DNA of 64,000 nucleotides, from positions 248,001 through 312,000 of the forward strand of contig CAWAWM010000008.1 of the NCBI GenBank assembly GCA_963785765.1, in the 5' to 3' direction. The position numbers and the translations under genes are program-made. The notes below the pieces were generated by a model, which made no database searches, was not told the DNA's origin, and saw only the letters and a program-made list of their open reading frames with translations. Positions within the stretch are counted from its first letter, which is position 1, and every line of letters starts with the position of its first letter. Source of the stretch: DATBGO01 sp963785765 (GTDB taxonomy: Bacteria; Actinomycetota; Actinomycetes; Streptosporangiales; Streptosporangiaceae). Of the stretch, positions 8,829 through 17,028 are shown piece by piece.

Positions 8829-9018
8829 GTGCTGCGCGGCTGCGGCCCGGGCGGTTACCCGGGCATGCCCGAGGTGGCCAACGTGCCGTTGCCCACGAAG
8901 CTGCTCAGGCACGGGGTCAGGGACATGGTGCGGGTGTGCGACGGGCGGATGAGCGGCACCGTCGTCCTGCACGTGGCCCCGGAGGCAGCGGCCGGCGGAC
9001 CGCTCGCCAAGGTCTGCA
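8829..9018 (+). pseudogene. Fragment of an IlvD/Edd-family dehydratase
   Basis: The frame starting at 8829 reads LRGCGPGGYPGMPEV, then LPTKLLRHGVRDMVRVCDGR, MSGTVVLHVAPEAAAGGPLA. This is the conserved C-terminal part of dihydroxy-acid/sugar-acid dehydratases, where the usual text is GYPGMPE...RMSGTxxGTVVLHVAPEAAAGGPLA. Three residues around the internal Gly are deleted, and everything upstream and downstream is missing. It is a scrap of a gene that would normally have about 570 codons. Confidence 0.75.
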
Positions 9019-9084
9019 CCGGCGTTGTTGTACTGGCCCCACCGGGCCTGGTTGTCGAAGTCGTTGTACTGGAAGGGCGCCGGT

Positions 9085-9160
9085 GTCTGCGACGCCGCGT
9101 ACATTACCGGCATCGACGTGGTGGTGGATGGCGGTCTCCTGGCCAGGTCTACTGAATCGG
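9085..9160 (+). pseudogene. C-terminal tail of an SDR gene (remnant)
   Basis: In one frame the DNA reads VCDAAYITGIDVVVDGGLLA, the standard C-terminal signature of classical SDRs (xYITG..hxVDGG). No upstream Rossmann domain is attached; the sequence before it belongs to another fragment. The frame runs on without a stop towards the alcohol dehydrogenase start. Confidence 0.65.
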
Positions 9161-9242
9161 TCCGGTCGTCGCCATGCCTGCGGGCCCGGCGGGGCTTGCC
9201 GGCGCCTGACCAGGCTGGGCGGCCCGGGCGAAGGAGGCCGGC

Positions 9243-10442
9243 GTGAAGGCGCTCGTGTTCAGGCACAGCCTGGCCCGCGAGGCCGTTTCGGCGATCGGCG
9301 GGCGCGTCGACCAGCGCGCCTTCGTCTCGCGCGGTGCGCCGGTCCGCATCGAGGATGTCGACGAGCTACCGCTCCCGGCTCCGGACTGGGTGCGCGTCGA
9401 GACGACTTTCTCGGGCCTGTGCGGTTCCGACGTGAAGCAGATCCTGCTGAACGGCGCCCGCGACAACCCGCTGACGGCGCTGGTGTCGTTCCCGCATGTG
9501 CTCGGCCACGAGGCGGTCGGGCGCCGCGCGGATACCGGTGAGCGGGTCGTACTCAACCCATGGCTGTCGTGCGCACCCCGCGGCATCGACCCGCCGTGCG
9601 CGGCCTGCCGGGCGGGCCGCTACCCCTGGTGCCGCAACTTCCGCTCGGGCGACCTGCCGGTATCCATCCACCTCGGCAACTGCGCGGCGGCCGCCGGAGC
9701 GCACGCCGAACGCTTCGCCGCGCACCTCTCGCAGTTGTTCGCCATTCCCGACCACGTCTGCGACGAGGCGGCTGTGCTGGCCGATCCGGTCAGTGTCTCG
9801 CTGCGCTCGATCCTGCTCGCGCCGCCCCGGGACAGCCAGCCGGTCCTGGTCTACGGCTCGGGCACGCTCGCGTTCGCGGCGGTCGCGCTGCTCCGCCACC
9901 TCTATCCGGGCACCGAGGTGTGGGCGGCGACGCGGCCTGGCGCCCGGGCCGCGCTGGCGGCCCGCCTCGGCGGTCATGTCGTGCTGTCCTCCTCGCCCGA
10001 CGAACTCGTTGCCCAGGTCGCGCGCCGCGTCGGCACGACGCCGCTCGAGCCGTGGAGCAAGCGCGCCTGGCTGCAGGACGGGCCGGCCGTCGTCTACGAC
10101 ACGATCGGCTCGACCGAGACCGTCGAGACCTCGCTCCGGCTGCTCAGCACGGGCGGCACGCTGGTCGTGTCCGGCGTCGAGCCGCCGAAGCGCTTCGAAT
10201 GGACCCCGCTGTACTTCAAGGAACTGCGCGTCATCGGCTCGAACGGCTTCGGCATCGAGGAGGTGGGCGGCGTCGCCAAGCATGCCATGGAGCACTACTT
10301 CGACTTCGTCGCGGACGGCCTCGATCTGACGCCGGTCATCACCCACCGCTTCCCGCTGGAGCGCTGGGACGAGGCGGTGCTCGCGGTCAAGAACTCCCGG
10401 CGCACGGGCGCGGTCAAGGTGCTGCTCGAGCCGGGCCGCTGA
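9243..10442 (+). CDS. Zinc-type medium-chain alcohol dehydrogenase
   Basis: This 399-residue protein has the MDR layout: a GroES-like catalytic domain, then a Rossmann domain. Candidate catalytic zinc ligands are Cys60 (LCGSD) and His89-Glu90 (LGHE). A structural-zinc-like Cys cluster follows near 118-135 (CAACRAGRYPWC), with an extra upstream Cys in CAPRGIDPPC. The Rossmann region has VLVYGSGTLAF, with GSG replacing the usual GxGxxG. A typical C-terminal ending VKNSRRTGAVKVLLEP is present. The insert VTRPGARAALAARLGG fits NAD(P) binding. Substrate is unknown; such enzymes oxidise polyols, threonine or aromatic alcohols. The start ATG/GTG at 9243 has GAAGGAGG upstream. Confidence 0.8.
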   Translation: MKALVFRHSLAREAVSAIGGRVDQRAFVSRGAPVRIEDVDELPLPAPDWVRVETTFSGLCGSDVKQILLNGARDNPLTALVSFPHVLGHEAVGRRADTGERVVLNPWLSCAPRGIDPPCAACRAGRYPWCRNFRSGDLPVSIHLGNCAAAAGAHAERFAAHLSQLFAIPDHVCDEAAVLADPVSVSLRSILLAPPRDSQPVLVYGSGTLAFAAVALLRHLYPGTEVWAATRPGARAALAARLGGHVVLSSSPDELVAQVARRVGTTPLEPWSKRAWLQDGPAVVYDTIGSTETVETSLRLLSTGGTLVVSGVEPPKRFEWTPLYFKELRVIGSNGFGIEEVGGVAKHAMEHYFDFVADGLDLTPVITHRFPLERWDEAVLAVKNSRRTGAVKVLLEPGR

Positions 10443-10485
10443 TCGCCCCATGGGCACCGGCAGGCTGGGCCACCGGGCGCCTGGG

Positions 10486-10914
10486 TCAGCGGTTCCTGCT
10501 GACCCTTCTGCGGTAGGCGAGGCTCCCGGCGCCGGCCAGGATCGCAGCTCCGCCGAGGCCGAGGAGCAGGGTGTCCTGGACGCCGGCCGTGCCACCGCCG
10601 CCAGTGGCCGGGGCCGCGGTGGGGACGGGGCTGGGCGTTGCCGACGGGTGGGACGTTGCCGACGCGCTGGGCGCTGCCGACCGGCTGGCCGAGGGGCTGG
10701 CGCTCGCGCTCGGCGCGTTCGCATTCGCCGTGTGGCTCGGCGAGCTAGTCGGTGTTGCCGAGCCGCTGACCGCAGGTGAGAATGGAGTCGGTATCGACGA
10801 GGGAGTGGATCCCGAGCAGGCCGAGACTGACGCGGAAGCGAGTATGGCCAAGGTGGCGCAGCCGGCGGCGGTCAACTTCGTGTTGAGCCTCGTCCCCGTG
10901 ATGGTTATGCGCAT
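10486..10914 (-). CDS. Ser/Ala/Pro-rich cell-surface protein, likely class F sortase substrate
   Basis: The 142-residue precursor has a signal peptide (residues 1-33) ending VSACSG, which also fits a lipobox with Cys33. A low-complexity stalk of S, A, P and T occupies 35-100. The C-terminal sorting tail consists of PATGGGGTAG, a hydrophobic helix (LLLGLGGAAILAGAGSLAY) and RRRVSRNR. The TGGGxTA tail is what I recall for substrates of actinobacterial class F sortases rather than classic LPXTG. The sortase gene lies divergently 290 bp away, supporting the pairing. GAGGAGG precedes the start. No enzymatic domain is visible; it may be a surface spacer or adhesin-like peptide. Confidence 0.7.
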   Translation of the reverse strand: MRITITGTRLNTKLTAAGCATLAILASASVSACSGSTPSSIPTPFSPAVSGSATPTSSPSHTANANAPSASASPSASRSAAPSASATSHPSATPSPVPTAAPATGGGGTAGVQDTLLLGLGGAAILAGAGSLAYRRRVSRNR

Positions 10915-11203
10915 CCTTTATGGGACCTCCTCATGCATCCGGCAGCTGGCAGGCCCGTTTCCCGGCCGCGGCAGCTGGAGAGAAGACCGCGGGCCGGCCC
11001 GGTCGCTGCCCGCGCCGCCGACGGCAGGTTTCCGAAGGGCCGGCGGCCATAAAGGTAAAGGCCGTGGACGGCGCAGCATAAAATGGCCTATTCATCACTG
11101 GAATATTAGGCTACGCGATTAGAGCACCCGGGGGAAGACGGAGCGAGGGACAACGGCATTGGGGCATGCGGAGTGGCGGCGTATAGCCGGGTTTCGCGTG
11201 GTC

Positions 11204-11895
11204 ATGTCCTGGCCACAGAGCGGGTTCGCGCCCCGGCTCGGTACGCCAGGAAGCCTCCGGGCCCGGCTGGCCCGGCTGGCCGGGGTGGCTGGCGTTCTGC
11301 TCATCGTGGGCGGAGCCGCCGCCGTCGGCGTCGCGATCGGCGCCCAGCAGCACGCGCCACAGCCGTCGCTGGCGGCGGCCGGCGTTACCGGGCCGGCCGC
11401 GGGCACCGCCGGGGCGCCGTCACTGTCGCGCTCGCTGCCCTTGTCCGTCGAGATCCCGGCCATTGGGGTGAAATCCAGGCTGCTGGACCTGGGAGTCAAC
11501 GCTGACGGCACAATCCAGGTCCCGTCGCTTTACACGAGGGCCGATGAGGCCGCGTGGTACAAGTACTCGGCGACGCCCGGCCAGCTTGGGGCGTCGGTCA
11601 TCGAAGGTCACGTTGACGGCTACCATGGGCCGGCTGTTTTTTCCGGCTCGGAGCCCTCCGCCCCGGGGACCGCATCGACGTCTCGCTCGCCGACGGGATC
11701 ACCGCCGTTTTCCGCGTCACCGGCGTACGCCAATACCTCAAATCCAAGTTCCCGTCGAAAGCCATTTACGGTACGCCCGGCTACGCGGCCCTGCACTTGA
11801 TAACGTGCGGCGGCGCTTTCGACTACGCCACCGGCCATTACCTCAGCTCTACGGTTGTATTCGCGTCGCTAACTGCCGCACGGGCCTCCGGTTAG
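11204..11895 (+). pseudogene. Class F sortase with a single-base frameshift
   Basis: The first frame gives a membrane helix (LAGVAGVLLIVGGAAAVGVA), then VEIPAIGVKSRLLDLGVNAD and VIEGHVDGYHGPAVF with the catalytic His. At a T6 run (11637-11642) the frame must shift to continue FFRLGALRPGDRIDVSLADG, RVTGVRQY and LITCGGAFDYATGHY with the catalytic Cys, ending at TAG 11893-11895. Seven Ts would restore the standard GPAVFFRLGALRPGD. Read as given, translation ends out of frame near 11800 without the Cys, so the gene is inactive unless slippage or a sequencing error is involved. Alternative starts are TTG 11159 and GTG 11198. Confidence 0.8.
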
Positions 11896-12126
11896 GAGAA
11901 CGGCTGACGCCGATGACCGTCAGGTCGGCCCGCCACTCCAGGTGATGATCTTGGAATGGGGAGCCCGCAGCCGGCTGGCGGGTAGTATCCCGGCAGACGG
12001 ACCCAGAGGTATCGTCTCCGGGAAGAACAGGGGGAAAGGTGACTTTCCCGCGACCCTTGTCTAAGGTGGCCTCGAGACTTGCCCCGTTACCTCGAAAACA
12101 GTTTCCAAGATCAGCGAGGACCCGCA

Positions 12127-14580
12127 GTGAGCCAGTCCAGTTCTGCCGATGCCGCCCTTCGCGACGCGTTGCCCGCCTACCGTGGCGCGGGCTCGGCGGT
12201 GGCCCCGCAGAACTGGGGGATGGCCCGCCGCCTGATCGTCCTGGTGGCCATTCCGACGGTCCTCGGCCTGGCGCTCACCGGGCTGCGGGTCACCGACGCG
12301 ACGCTCAGGGCGCAGGCGTACGGCCGGGTCGCCCGGCTCGCGGCGCTCGGCCAGCAGGTCACGGGCTTAGCCCAGGCGATGGAGGACGAGCGGGCCGACA
12401 CGGCCGCGTTCTTAGCTGAGGGGCGCCCCGCGGCGGGCTTGGTGGCCCTGCGCCGGCAGTATGTGGTCACCGACAGCCGGGCGGCCTCGGTGCGCGGCCT
12501 GGTTCACCAGCTAGGCCGCGGCTACCCGGCCCAGACGCGGGCCGGCGCGGCCATGGTCCTGGCCAGCATCGCCGATCTGCCCGGCCTGCGCAGGCAGGCG
12601 GCGCAGCGCCAGGCTTCCGTGCTGGCGGTGATCAATGGCTATTCCGGGGCGACCGCCGGCCTGTTCCCGGTCAACGACAGCATCGCCGACTCCAGCGGCG
12701 ATTCCGCGCTCATCACCAGCGTCCGCGCGCTCGGCTGGCTGTCCAGGATGACGGACCAGGCCTCGCAGCAGCAGGCCATCTTCGGCGCGGCACTCGCCGC
12801 GGGCCAGTTCGGACCCGGGGCGCTCGCCGCGCTGGCCGTCGCCCAGGCGCAGCAGGCCAGTGACCTGTTAGCGTTCCGCACCTCGGCGACGCCCGAGGAG
12901 AGCTGGGCTCTCACCGGCGCCTTGGCCAGCCCGCTGGCCGGGCAGGCCCAGGCGGTCGAACGGCGCGCGGCGGCGGCCGGCCATGGCGCGGTGGCCATCG
13001 GGGCCGGTGCCAGCCAGCAGTGGCGGGCCGGGATGGCCTACACGCTCGGCTGGATGCGCGACGCCGGGCAGCAGCTGGCAGCCTGGGTCACGGCCTACAC
13101 GCGGGCCGTCCAGCAGAGCGCGCTGCGGTCAGCGCTACTCACCGGCGGCCTGGCACTGGCCCTGCTGGCCGTCATCGTGCTGGCCACCATGACCTTTGCC
13201 AGGTCCATGGAGCGCCCGCTGCGACGCCTTGAAGCAGCAGCTCTGGATGTCGCGGGAGCACGCCTGCTGCTGGCCGGTTTCTTCCGGCGCAGCCATTCCC
13301 TGCTGGACCGGATGCTGCGACTGGTCGACAGCCTCGAATTCCGTGAGGACGACCCGGAACGGCTGGCCAGTCTGTTCCAGCTGGATCACCTGGCCACCCG
13401 GATGCAGCGCAGTGCAGACAGCGCGCTCGTCCTCGCGGGTCACGAGCCAGCCCGCCGCGGGACCGAGCCGGTGAGCCTGGTGGACGTGGTCAGGGCCGCG
13501 GTGTCCGAGATCGAGCAGTACGACCGGGTGATCCTCAACATCCAGCGGGGTGTCTCGGTCAGCGGGAGCGCCGTGGCCGACACCGCGCACCTGCTGGCTG
13601 AGCTGCTGGAGAACGCCACGACGTTTTCGCCCAAGGCGACTCAGGTAACGGTGTCCGGGCACACGGCGCGGGGCGGCGGCTTGCTGATCAACATTTCCGA
13701 CGGCGGAACGGGCATGCCCGAGGAGCAACTGAGGCAACTCAACTGGCAGCTGGCCCACCCGCCGCTCGTGGACGTGGCGGTGGCCAGGCACATGGGCTTG
13801 TACGCGGTCGCGCACCTGGCGGCGGGGCACGGCATCAAGGTGGCGCTGAGCCAGCGCCCGGGCGGCGGCACCACCGCCGAAGTGCGCGTGCCCGCCGGGC
13901 TGATCTCGGCGGATGCCAGGCCCGGCCGCCGGCCTGGACAAGCTCGGCAGGTCCTGGGGGCCAGGACCAGCTGGGGAGCCGGCGCCGTGACCGCAGCCGC
14001 GGATCCGGGCTTCTCGGCTCCCCGGTTCGCCGCCGCCGGGCCCGAGTTCGCCGTGGGGCCGGAGATCGCCAGGCCCGATGCTGTCCCGCTGACGCTGGGC
14101 GCGCCGGTGCCGCCCCCGGCCCCAGCCGCCTCCGATCCTGTGACCGTTCCAGAGCCGGTGGATTCCGGGCCAGGCGGCGCGCCGCCCATCTTCCGGTCTG
14201 TCGAATCCGACTATCTGCATACCCGCGGCCAGGGCCTGGTCTGGCCGGGCGAGCTGCAGGCCAGCCCGCCCGGGCCGGCCGGGCAGCAGGTCCAGGCGGC
14301 GCCGCCGGCGGCGCCCGCCGCCGACGGCGGGCGCGCCGCGACGGCGGCCGGTATCCCGGCGCCTGTTGGTGGCCTGACCTCCGCCGGGCTGCCACAGCGG
14401 GTTCCGCAGGCCAGCATCGTGGCCGGCGCTGCGGCTGACCAGCCGAACCGGCCAGCCACGGCGGCCGAGTCGGCGCGGATCGCGCTGGGCAGGCTGACCA
14501 GCTTCCAGCGGGGCTCCCGCCGGGCCAGGGCGGTGGGCCTGATGGACAGTGACGCGAAGCAACAGGCTCAGGACGGCTGA
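12127..14580 (+). CDS. NIT-domain sensor histidine kinase (CvnA-type), HAMP/linker shortened
   Basis: I use the GTG at 12127 (AGCGAGGA six bases upstream), giving 817 residues; TTG at 12079 is possible but weak. The order is a membrane helix near 35-52, an extracellular nitrate/nitrite-sensing-type helical domain (about 55-335), a second membrane helix (ALLTGGLALALLAVIVLATM), and then the kinase. The catalytic part has the N-box LLAELLENATTFSP, ISDGGTGMP (G1) and GGGTTAEVRVP (G2). A long Pro/Ala/Gly-rich tail of about 240 residues follows. Between RPLRRLEAAALDVAGARL and FFRRSHSLLDRMLRLVDSLE the usual HAMP and connecting residues, some 60-75, are absent. In conservons such kinases work with Roadblock, DUF742 and GTPase proteins. 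Confidence 0.85.
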   Translation: MSQSSSADAALRDALPAYRGAGSAVAPQNWGMARRLIVLVAIPTVLGLALTGLRVTDATLRAQAYGRVARLAALGQQVTGLAQAMEDERADTAAFLAEGRPAAGLVALRRQYVVTDSRAASVRGLVHQLGRGYPAQTRAGAAMVLASIADLPGLRRQAAQRQASVLAVINGYSGATAGLFPVNDSIADSSGDSALITSVRALGWLSRMTDQASQQQAIFGAALAAGQFGPGALAALAVAQAQQASDLLAFRTSATPEESWALTGALASPLAGQAQAVERRAAAAGHGAVAIGAGASQQWRAGMAYTLGWMRDAGQQLAAWVTAYTRAVQQSALRSALLTGGLALALLAVIVLATMTFARSMERPLRRLEAAALDVAGARLLLAGFFRRSHSLLDRMLRLVDSLEFREDDPERLASLFQLDHLATRMQRSADSALVLAGHEPARRGTEPVSLVDVVRAAVSEIEQYDRVILNIQRGVSVSGSAVADTAHLLAELLENATTFSPKATQVTVSGHTARGGGLLINISDGGTGMPEEQLRQLNWQLAHPPLVDVAVARHMGLYAVAHLAAGHGIKVALSQRPGGGTTAEVRVPAGLISADARPGRRPGQARQVLGARTSWGAGAVTAAADPGFSAPRFAAAGPEFAVGPEIARPDAVPLTLGAPVPPPAPAASDPVTVPEPVDSGPGGAPPIFRSVESDYLHTRGQGLVWPGELQASPPGPAGQQVQAAPPAAPAADGGRAATAAGIPAPVGGLTSAGLPQRVPQASIVAGAAADQPNRPATAAESARIALGRLTSFQRGSRRARAVGLMDSDAKQQAQDG

Positions 14581-14591
14581 GAGGCGAGCAC

Positions 14592-15014
14592 GTGGATCCG
14601 CCCCGCCATCCGCAGGACCTCGACCGGCTCATCACCGACTTCACCGAGCGGGTTCCCGAAGCGCTGCACGCCCTCGTGGTGTCCGCAGACGGTGTCCCAG
14701 TGGCAGCATCCGGCCGGATACCTCCCGATCAGCTGGAGAAGCTTGCCGCGCTCACCTCCGGCTTGATCAGCCTGGCCGGTGGCGCAGCCCGGATAACCGA
14801 CGGCGGCGCCGTCACCCAGGCCCTGGTCGCCATGGAGCGAGGCACCCTGGTGATCATGACGATCGATGACGGATCGAGCGTCACCGTGCTCAGCAGCGCC
14901 ACCGCGGACCTCGATCTGATCGCGTACGAGATGACCATGCTGGTGGAGCAGGCCGGTGGCATCCTCAGCCCGCCCGCCCGCGGGGCGGTGGCCGACCCGG
15001 GCGGCACGTCATGA
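14592..15014 (+). CDS. Roadblock/LC7 domain protein (CvnB-type)
   Basis: This 140-residue protein starts at GTG 14592 with GAGG upstream, 11 bp after the kinase stop. The sequence LDRLITDFTERVPEALHALV, SADGVPVAASG, LAALTSGLISLAGGAARI and a late YEMTMLVEQAG are the signature of the conservon Roadblock protein. Such proteins act as small regulators or scaffolds of the partner GTPase CvnD, together with CvnC. The gene is co-transcribed with the kinase. Its stop overlaps an ATG (ATGA at 15011-15014), as normally seen between cvnB and cvnC, but no DUF742 protein follows. Confidence 0.85.
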   Translation: MDPPRHPQDLDRLITDFTERVPEALHALVVSADGVPVAASGRIPPDQLEKLAALTSGLISLAGGAARITDGGAVTQALVAMERGTLVIMTIDDGSSVTVLSSATADLDLIAYEMTMLVEQAGGILSPPARGAVADPGGTS

Positions 15015-15088
15015 TCCCGGGTGTCGCCGCAAGCCGATCTCCTGCCGCACCGGCGCCAGCCGAAGAGCCCGTCCGGTCGGCGCCGTGA
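15011..15088 (+). pseudogene. 25-codon ORF at the position of cvnC, probable remnant
   Basis: ATGA overlap with the Roadblock stop starts a frame MIPGVAASRSPAAPAPAEEP that ends at TGA 15086-15088. In a standard conservon the DUF742 protein starts here by exactly this overlap. None of the DUF742 motifs is present, so this is either a truncated leftover of cvnC or a chance micro-ORF. Confidence 0.35.
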
Positions 15089-15151
15089 TCCGGTGTGCCG
15101 TACCCGCCGCAGTCGCGGCAGCCGGCCGCGTTTTCGTGGCAGGCTGACAGG

Positions 15152-15928
15152 GTGCCCGACTTCACCGGCGAGAACCTGACTGGCTCGCGGTTCGAGGACG
15201 TTTACCTGACCGGCGCCAGGTTCCACGACGTTGACCTCAGCAACGCGCGCTTCGACCTGGTCGATCTGACCGGGGTCATGATCCGCGGCGCCGCCCTGGT
15301 GAACGTGGACATCAGCGGCGAGATCAAGAACCTGCGGGTCAATGGCGTCGACATCGTGCCCCTGGTGGAGGCCGAGCTCAACCGTCGCTACCCGGACCGG
15401 GTGAAGATGCGCCCGGCCGATGCCGACGGGTACCGCGAAGCATGGGACATCCTCGAGCGGCTGTGGCAGCGGACCGTCGAGCGGGCCCGCGGGCTGGCCC
15501 CGGAACTGCTGCACGAGCGAGTCGATGGTGAGTGGTCCTTCATCGAGACGCTGCGTCATCTCGTCTTCGCTACGGACGCCTGGGTGAAGCGGGCGATCCT
15601 GGGGGATCCGTCGCCCTGGGATCGACTGGACCTGCCCCACGACGAGATGCCCGACGAACCCAGCATCCCGCGCGATCGCGGCGCGCGACCGTCGCTGGAT
15701 GATGTGCTCACCTTGCGCGAGGACCGCATGGTTATCGTGCGCCGGGTGCTCGCCGGTCTTACCGACGAGCAGCTGGCCGGCCGGACCGAACCAGTCAGGG
15801 AGCCGGGCTACCCGGAGCCGGAGAGCTTCGCCGTAAGGCGCTGCCTGCAGGCCATCCTCAATGAGGAGTGGGAGCACCGGCTGTACGCGGAGCGGGATTT
15901 TGACGTGCTCGAATCGCGGTCGTCCTGA
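15152..15928 (+). CDS. Pentapeptide-repeat plus DinB-like protein
   Basis: The start is GTG 15152 (VPDFTGENLTGSRF); the longer frame to 15095 lacks family sequence. Residues 1-55 are pentapeptide repeats (A/N-L-x-G-x pattern: NLTGSRFEDVYLTGARFHDVDLSNARF). The remaining 200 residues are a DinB/YfiT-like four-helix domain with WSFIETLRHLVFATDAWV and a C-terminal ILNEEWEHRLYAERDF, which contribute His residues to a probable metal site. This fusion is frequent in actinobacteria. Members of the DinB superfamily include thiol-dependent transferases using mycothiol or bacillithiol; the precise reaction here is unknown. The gene converges on the nitroreductase gene. Confidence 0.8.
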   Translation: MPDFTGENLTGSRFEDVYLTGARFHDVDLSNARFDLVDLTGVMIRGAALVNVDISGEIKNLRVNGVDIVPLVEAELNRRYPDRVKMRPADADGYREAWDILERLWQRTVERARGLAPELLHERVDGEWSFIETLRHLVFATDAWVKRAILGDPSPWDRLDLPHDEMPDEPSIPRDRGARPSLDDVLTLREDRMVIVRRVLAGLTDEQLAGRTEPVREPGYPEPESFAVRRCLQAILNEEWEHRLYAERDFDVLESRSS

Positions 15929-15996
15929 CCCGCGAACTCGCACCCACGGGTGCCTTGCCGCCCGGTGGACGCAGCCGAAGATCGCGGCCCGCCCGC

Positions 15997-16506
15997 CTAC
16001 CAGCGATCACGGTGCACAACCTCACCGAACGGTCGCCGGCTGGGATTCCTGATTGGCCGCAGCGGCCGGTCGGCCGGGTAGCCGAGCGAAACGAGCAGCG
16101 CCCAGCTGCGGTCCTCGGGAAAGCCAAGTAGCCTCCGGGCGAGTTGCAGGTCGGCGACGCCCGCATGGCAGCTGCCGATTCCAAGGTCGGCGGCCGCCAG
16201 CATCATGGCCATCGTCGCCTGGCCCAGGTCCAGCTGGGCCCGGTGGAATTCGTTGTCGGCCGCGGGGCCGATCACCACGATCGTTGCCGCGGACCCGGCC
16301 ACGTGACCGGCTCCCCGCCAGACCCCGGCCAGCTCGCGGAGCTGCTCACGATCGGTGACGAGAATGAAGTCCCACGGCTGCCAGTTCTGTGACGACGGGG
16401 ACCGGCGGCCGGCCTCCAGGATCTGGTCCAGATCTGCTGCCGGAATCGGGCGGTCGGCAAATGACCGCACGTTGCGACGTGAAGTGATCGCTTCCCAGGT
16501 CTGCAT
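15997..16506 (-). CDS. Nitroreductase family protein
   Basis: This 169-residue protein belongs to the FMN-binding nitroreductase fold. It has the N-terminal TSRRNVRSFADRPI, the SPSSQNWQPW loop that contacts the flavin, ATMAMMLAAADLGIGSCHAG, and SLGYPADRPLRP near the C-terminus. Family members reduce nitro compounds, quinones or similar acceptors with NAD(P)H as homodimers. The length is standard for the short version. Tandem 16-bp repeats lie directly upstream in its promoter region. No operon partner; DUF2237 lies upstream in the same orientation. Confidence 0.85.
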   Translation of the reverse strand: MQTWEAITSRRNVRSFADRPIPAADLDQILEAGRRSPSSQNWQPWDFILVTDREQLRELAGVWRGAGHVAGSAATIVVIGPAADNEFHRAQLDLGQATMAMMLAAADLGIGSCHAGVADLQLARRLLGFPEDRSWALLVSLGYPADRPLRPIRNPSRRPFGEVVHRDRW

Positions 16507-16531
16507 GACGATCCCAACGTCGGCTACGCCC

Positions 16532-16590
16532 CGTTCGTTCTCGGCAGCGTTCGTTCTCGGCAGCGTTCGTTCTCGGCGGCGTTCGTTCTG
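16532..16590. repeat. Tandem 16-bp repeat upstream of the nitroreductase gene
   Basis: CGTTCGTTCTCGGCAG is repeated about 3.7 times (16532-16547, 16548-16563, 16564-16579 with one change, 16580-16590 partial). It begins 26 bp upstream of the nitroreductase start codon, in the space between this gene and DUF2237. It could act as repeated binding sites or may simply be replication slippage. Confidence 0.85.
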
Positions 16591-16635
16591 TGCGGCGCGG
16601 TCAGGGCCGGTAGCCAGCGTGACCTCGCCCGGCGC

Positions 16636-17028
16636 TCAATCCTCGAGGGCGCCGGGATTGGCCGGGACGTCGACGGCGTGCTCCTTGAGCGCAGCGAGCG
16701 GAACGATCTCCAGAGCTCGCTCATGGGATGACGCCAGCACCACGGGCGCGGCGGCGCCATCGTGATGAGCCCGCAGCCAGTTCGCCGCCGTCACGCACCA
16801 GCGGTCCCCGGGCACCAGCCCGGGAAAATGGTACTGGGGCATCGGGGTGCTCAGATCGTTGCCGATGCGACGCTGGTGCTCGAGAAACTCAGCGGTCACC
16901 ACCGCGCAAATCGTGTGACTGCCTTGATCCTCCGGTCCGGTGCTGCAGCACCCGTCTCGATAGAACCCGGTGACCGGGTCGCTGCCACAGGGCTCCAGCT
17001 CACCGCCGAGGACATTGCGATCGTCCAT
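16636..17028 (-). CDS. DUF2237 family protein
   Basis: I start at the ATG at 17028 (MDDRNVLGGELEPC), giving 130 residues; a longer frame to 17079 exists but is not family-like. Conserved features are NVLGGELEPCGSDPVTGFYRDGCC near the N-terminus (see 16955-17028), then HTICAVVTAEFLEHQ, GNDLSTPMP and GLVPGDRWCV. These match the COG3651/DUF2237 family, with several conserved Cys residues and an unknown function. The C-terminus has the usual APVVLASSHERALE. It is divergent from the YCII gene. Confidence 0.85.
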   Translation of the reverse strand: MDDRNVLGGELEPCGSDPVTGFYRDGCCSTGPEDQGSHTICAVVTAEFLEHQRRIGNDLSTPMPQYHFPGLVPGDRWCVTAANWLRAHHDGAAAPVVLASSHERALEIVPLAALKEHAVDVPANPGALED

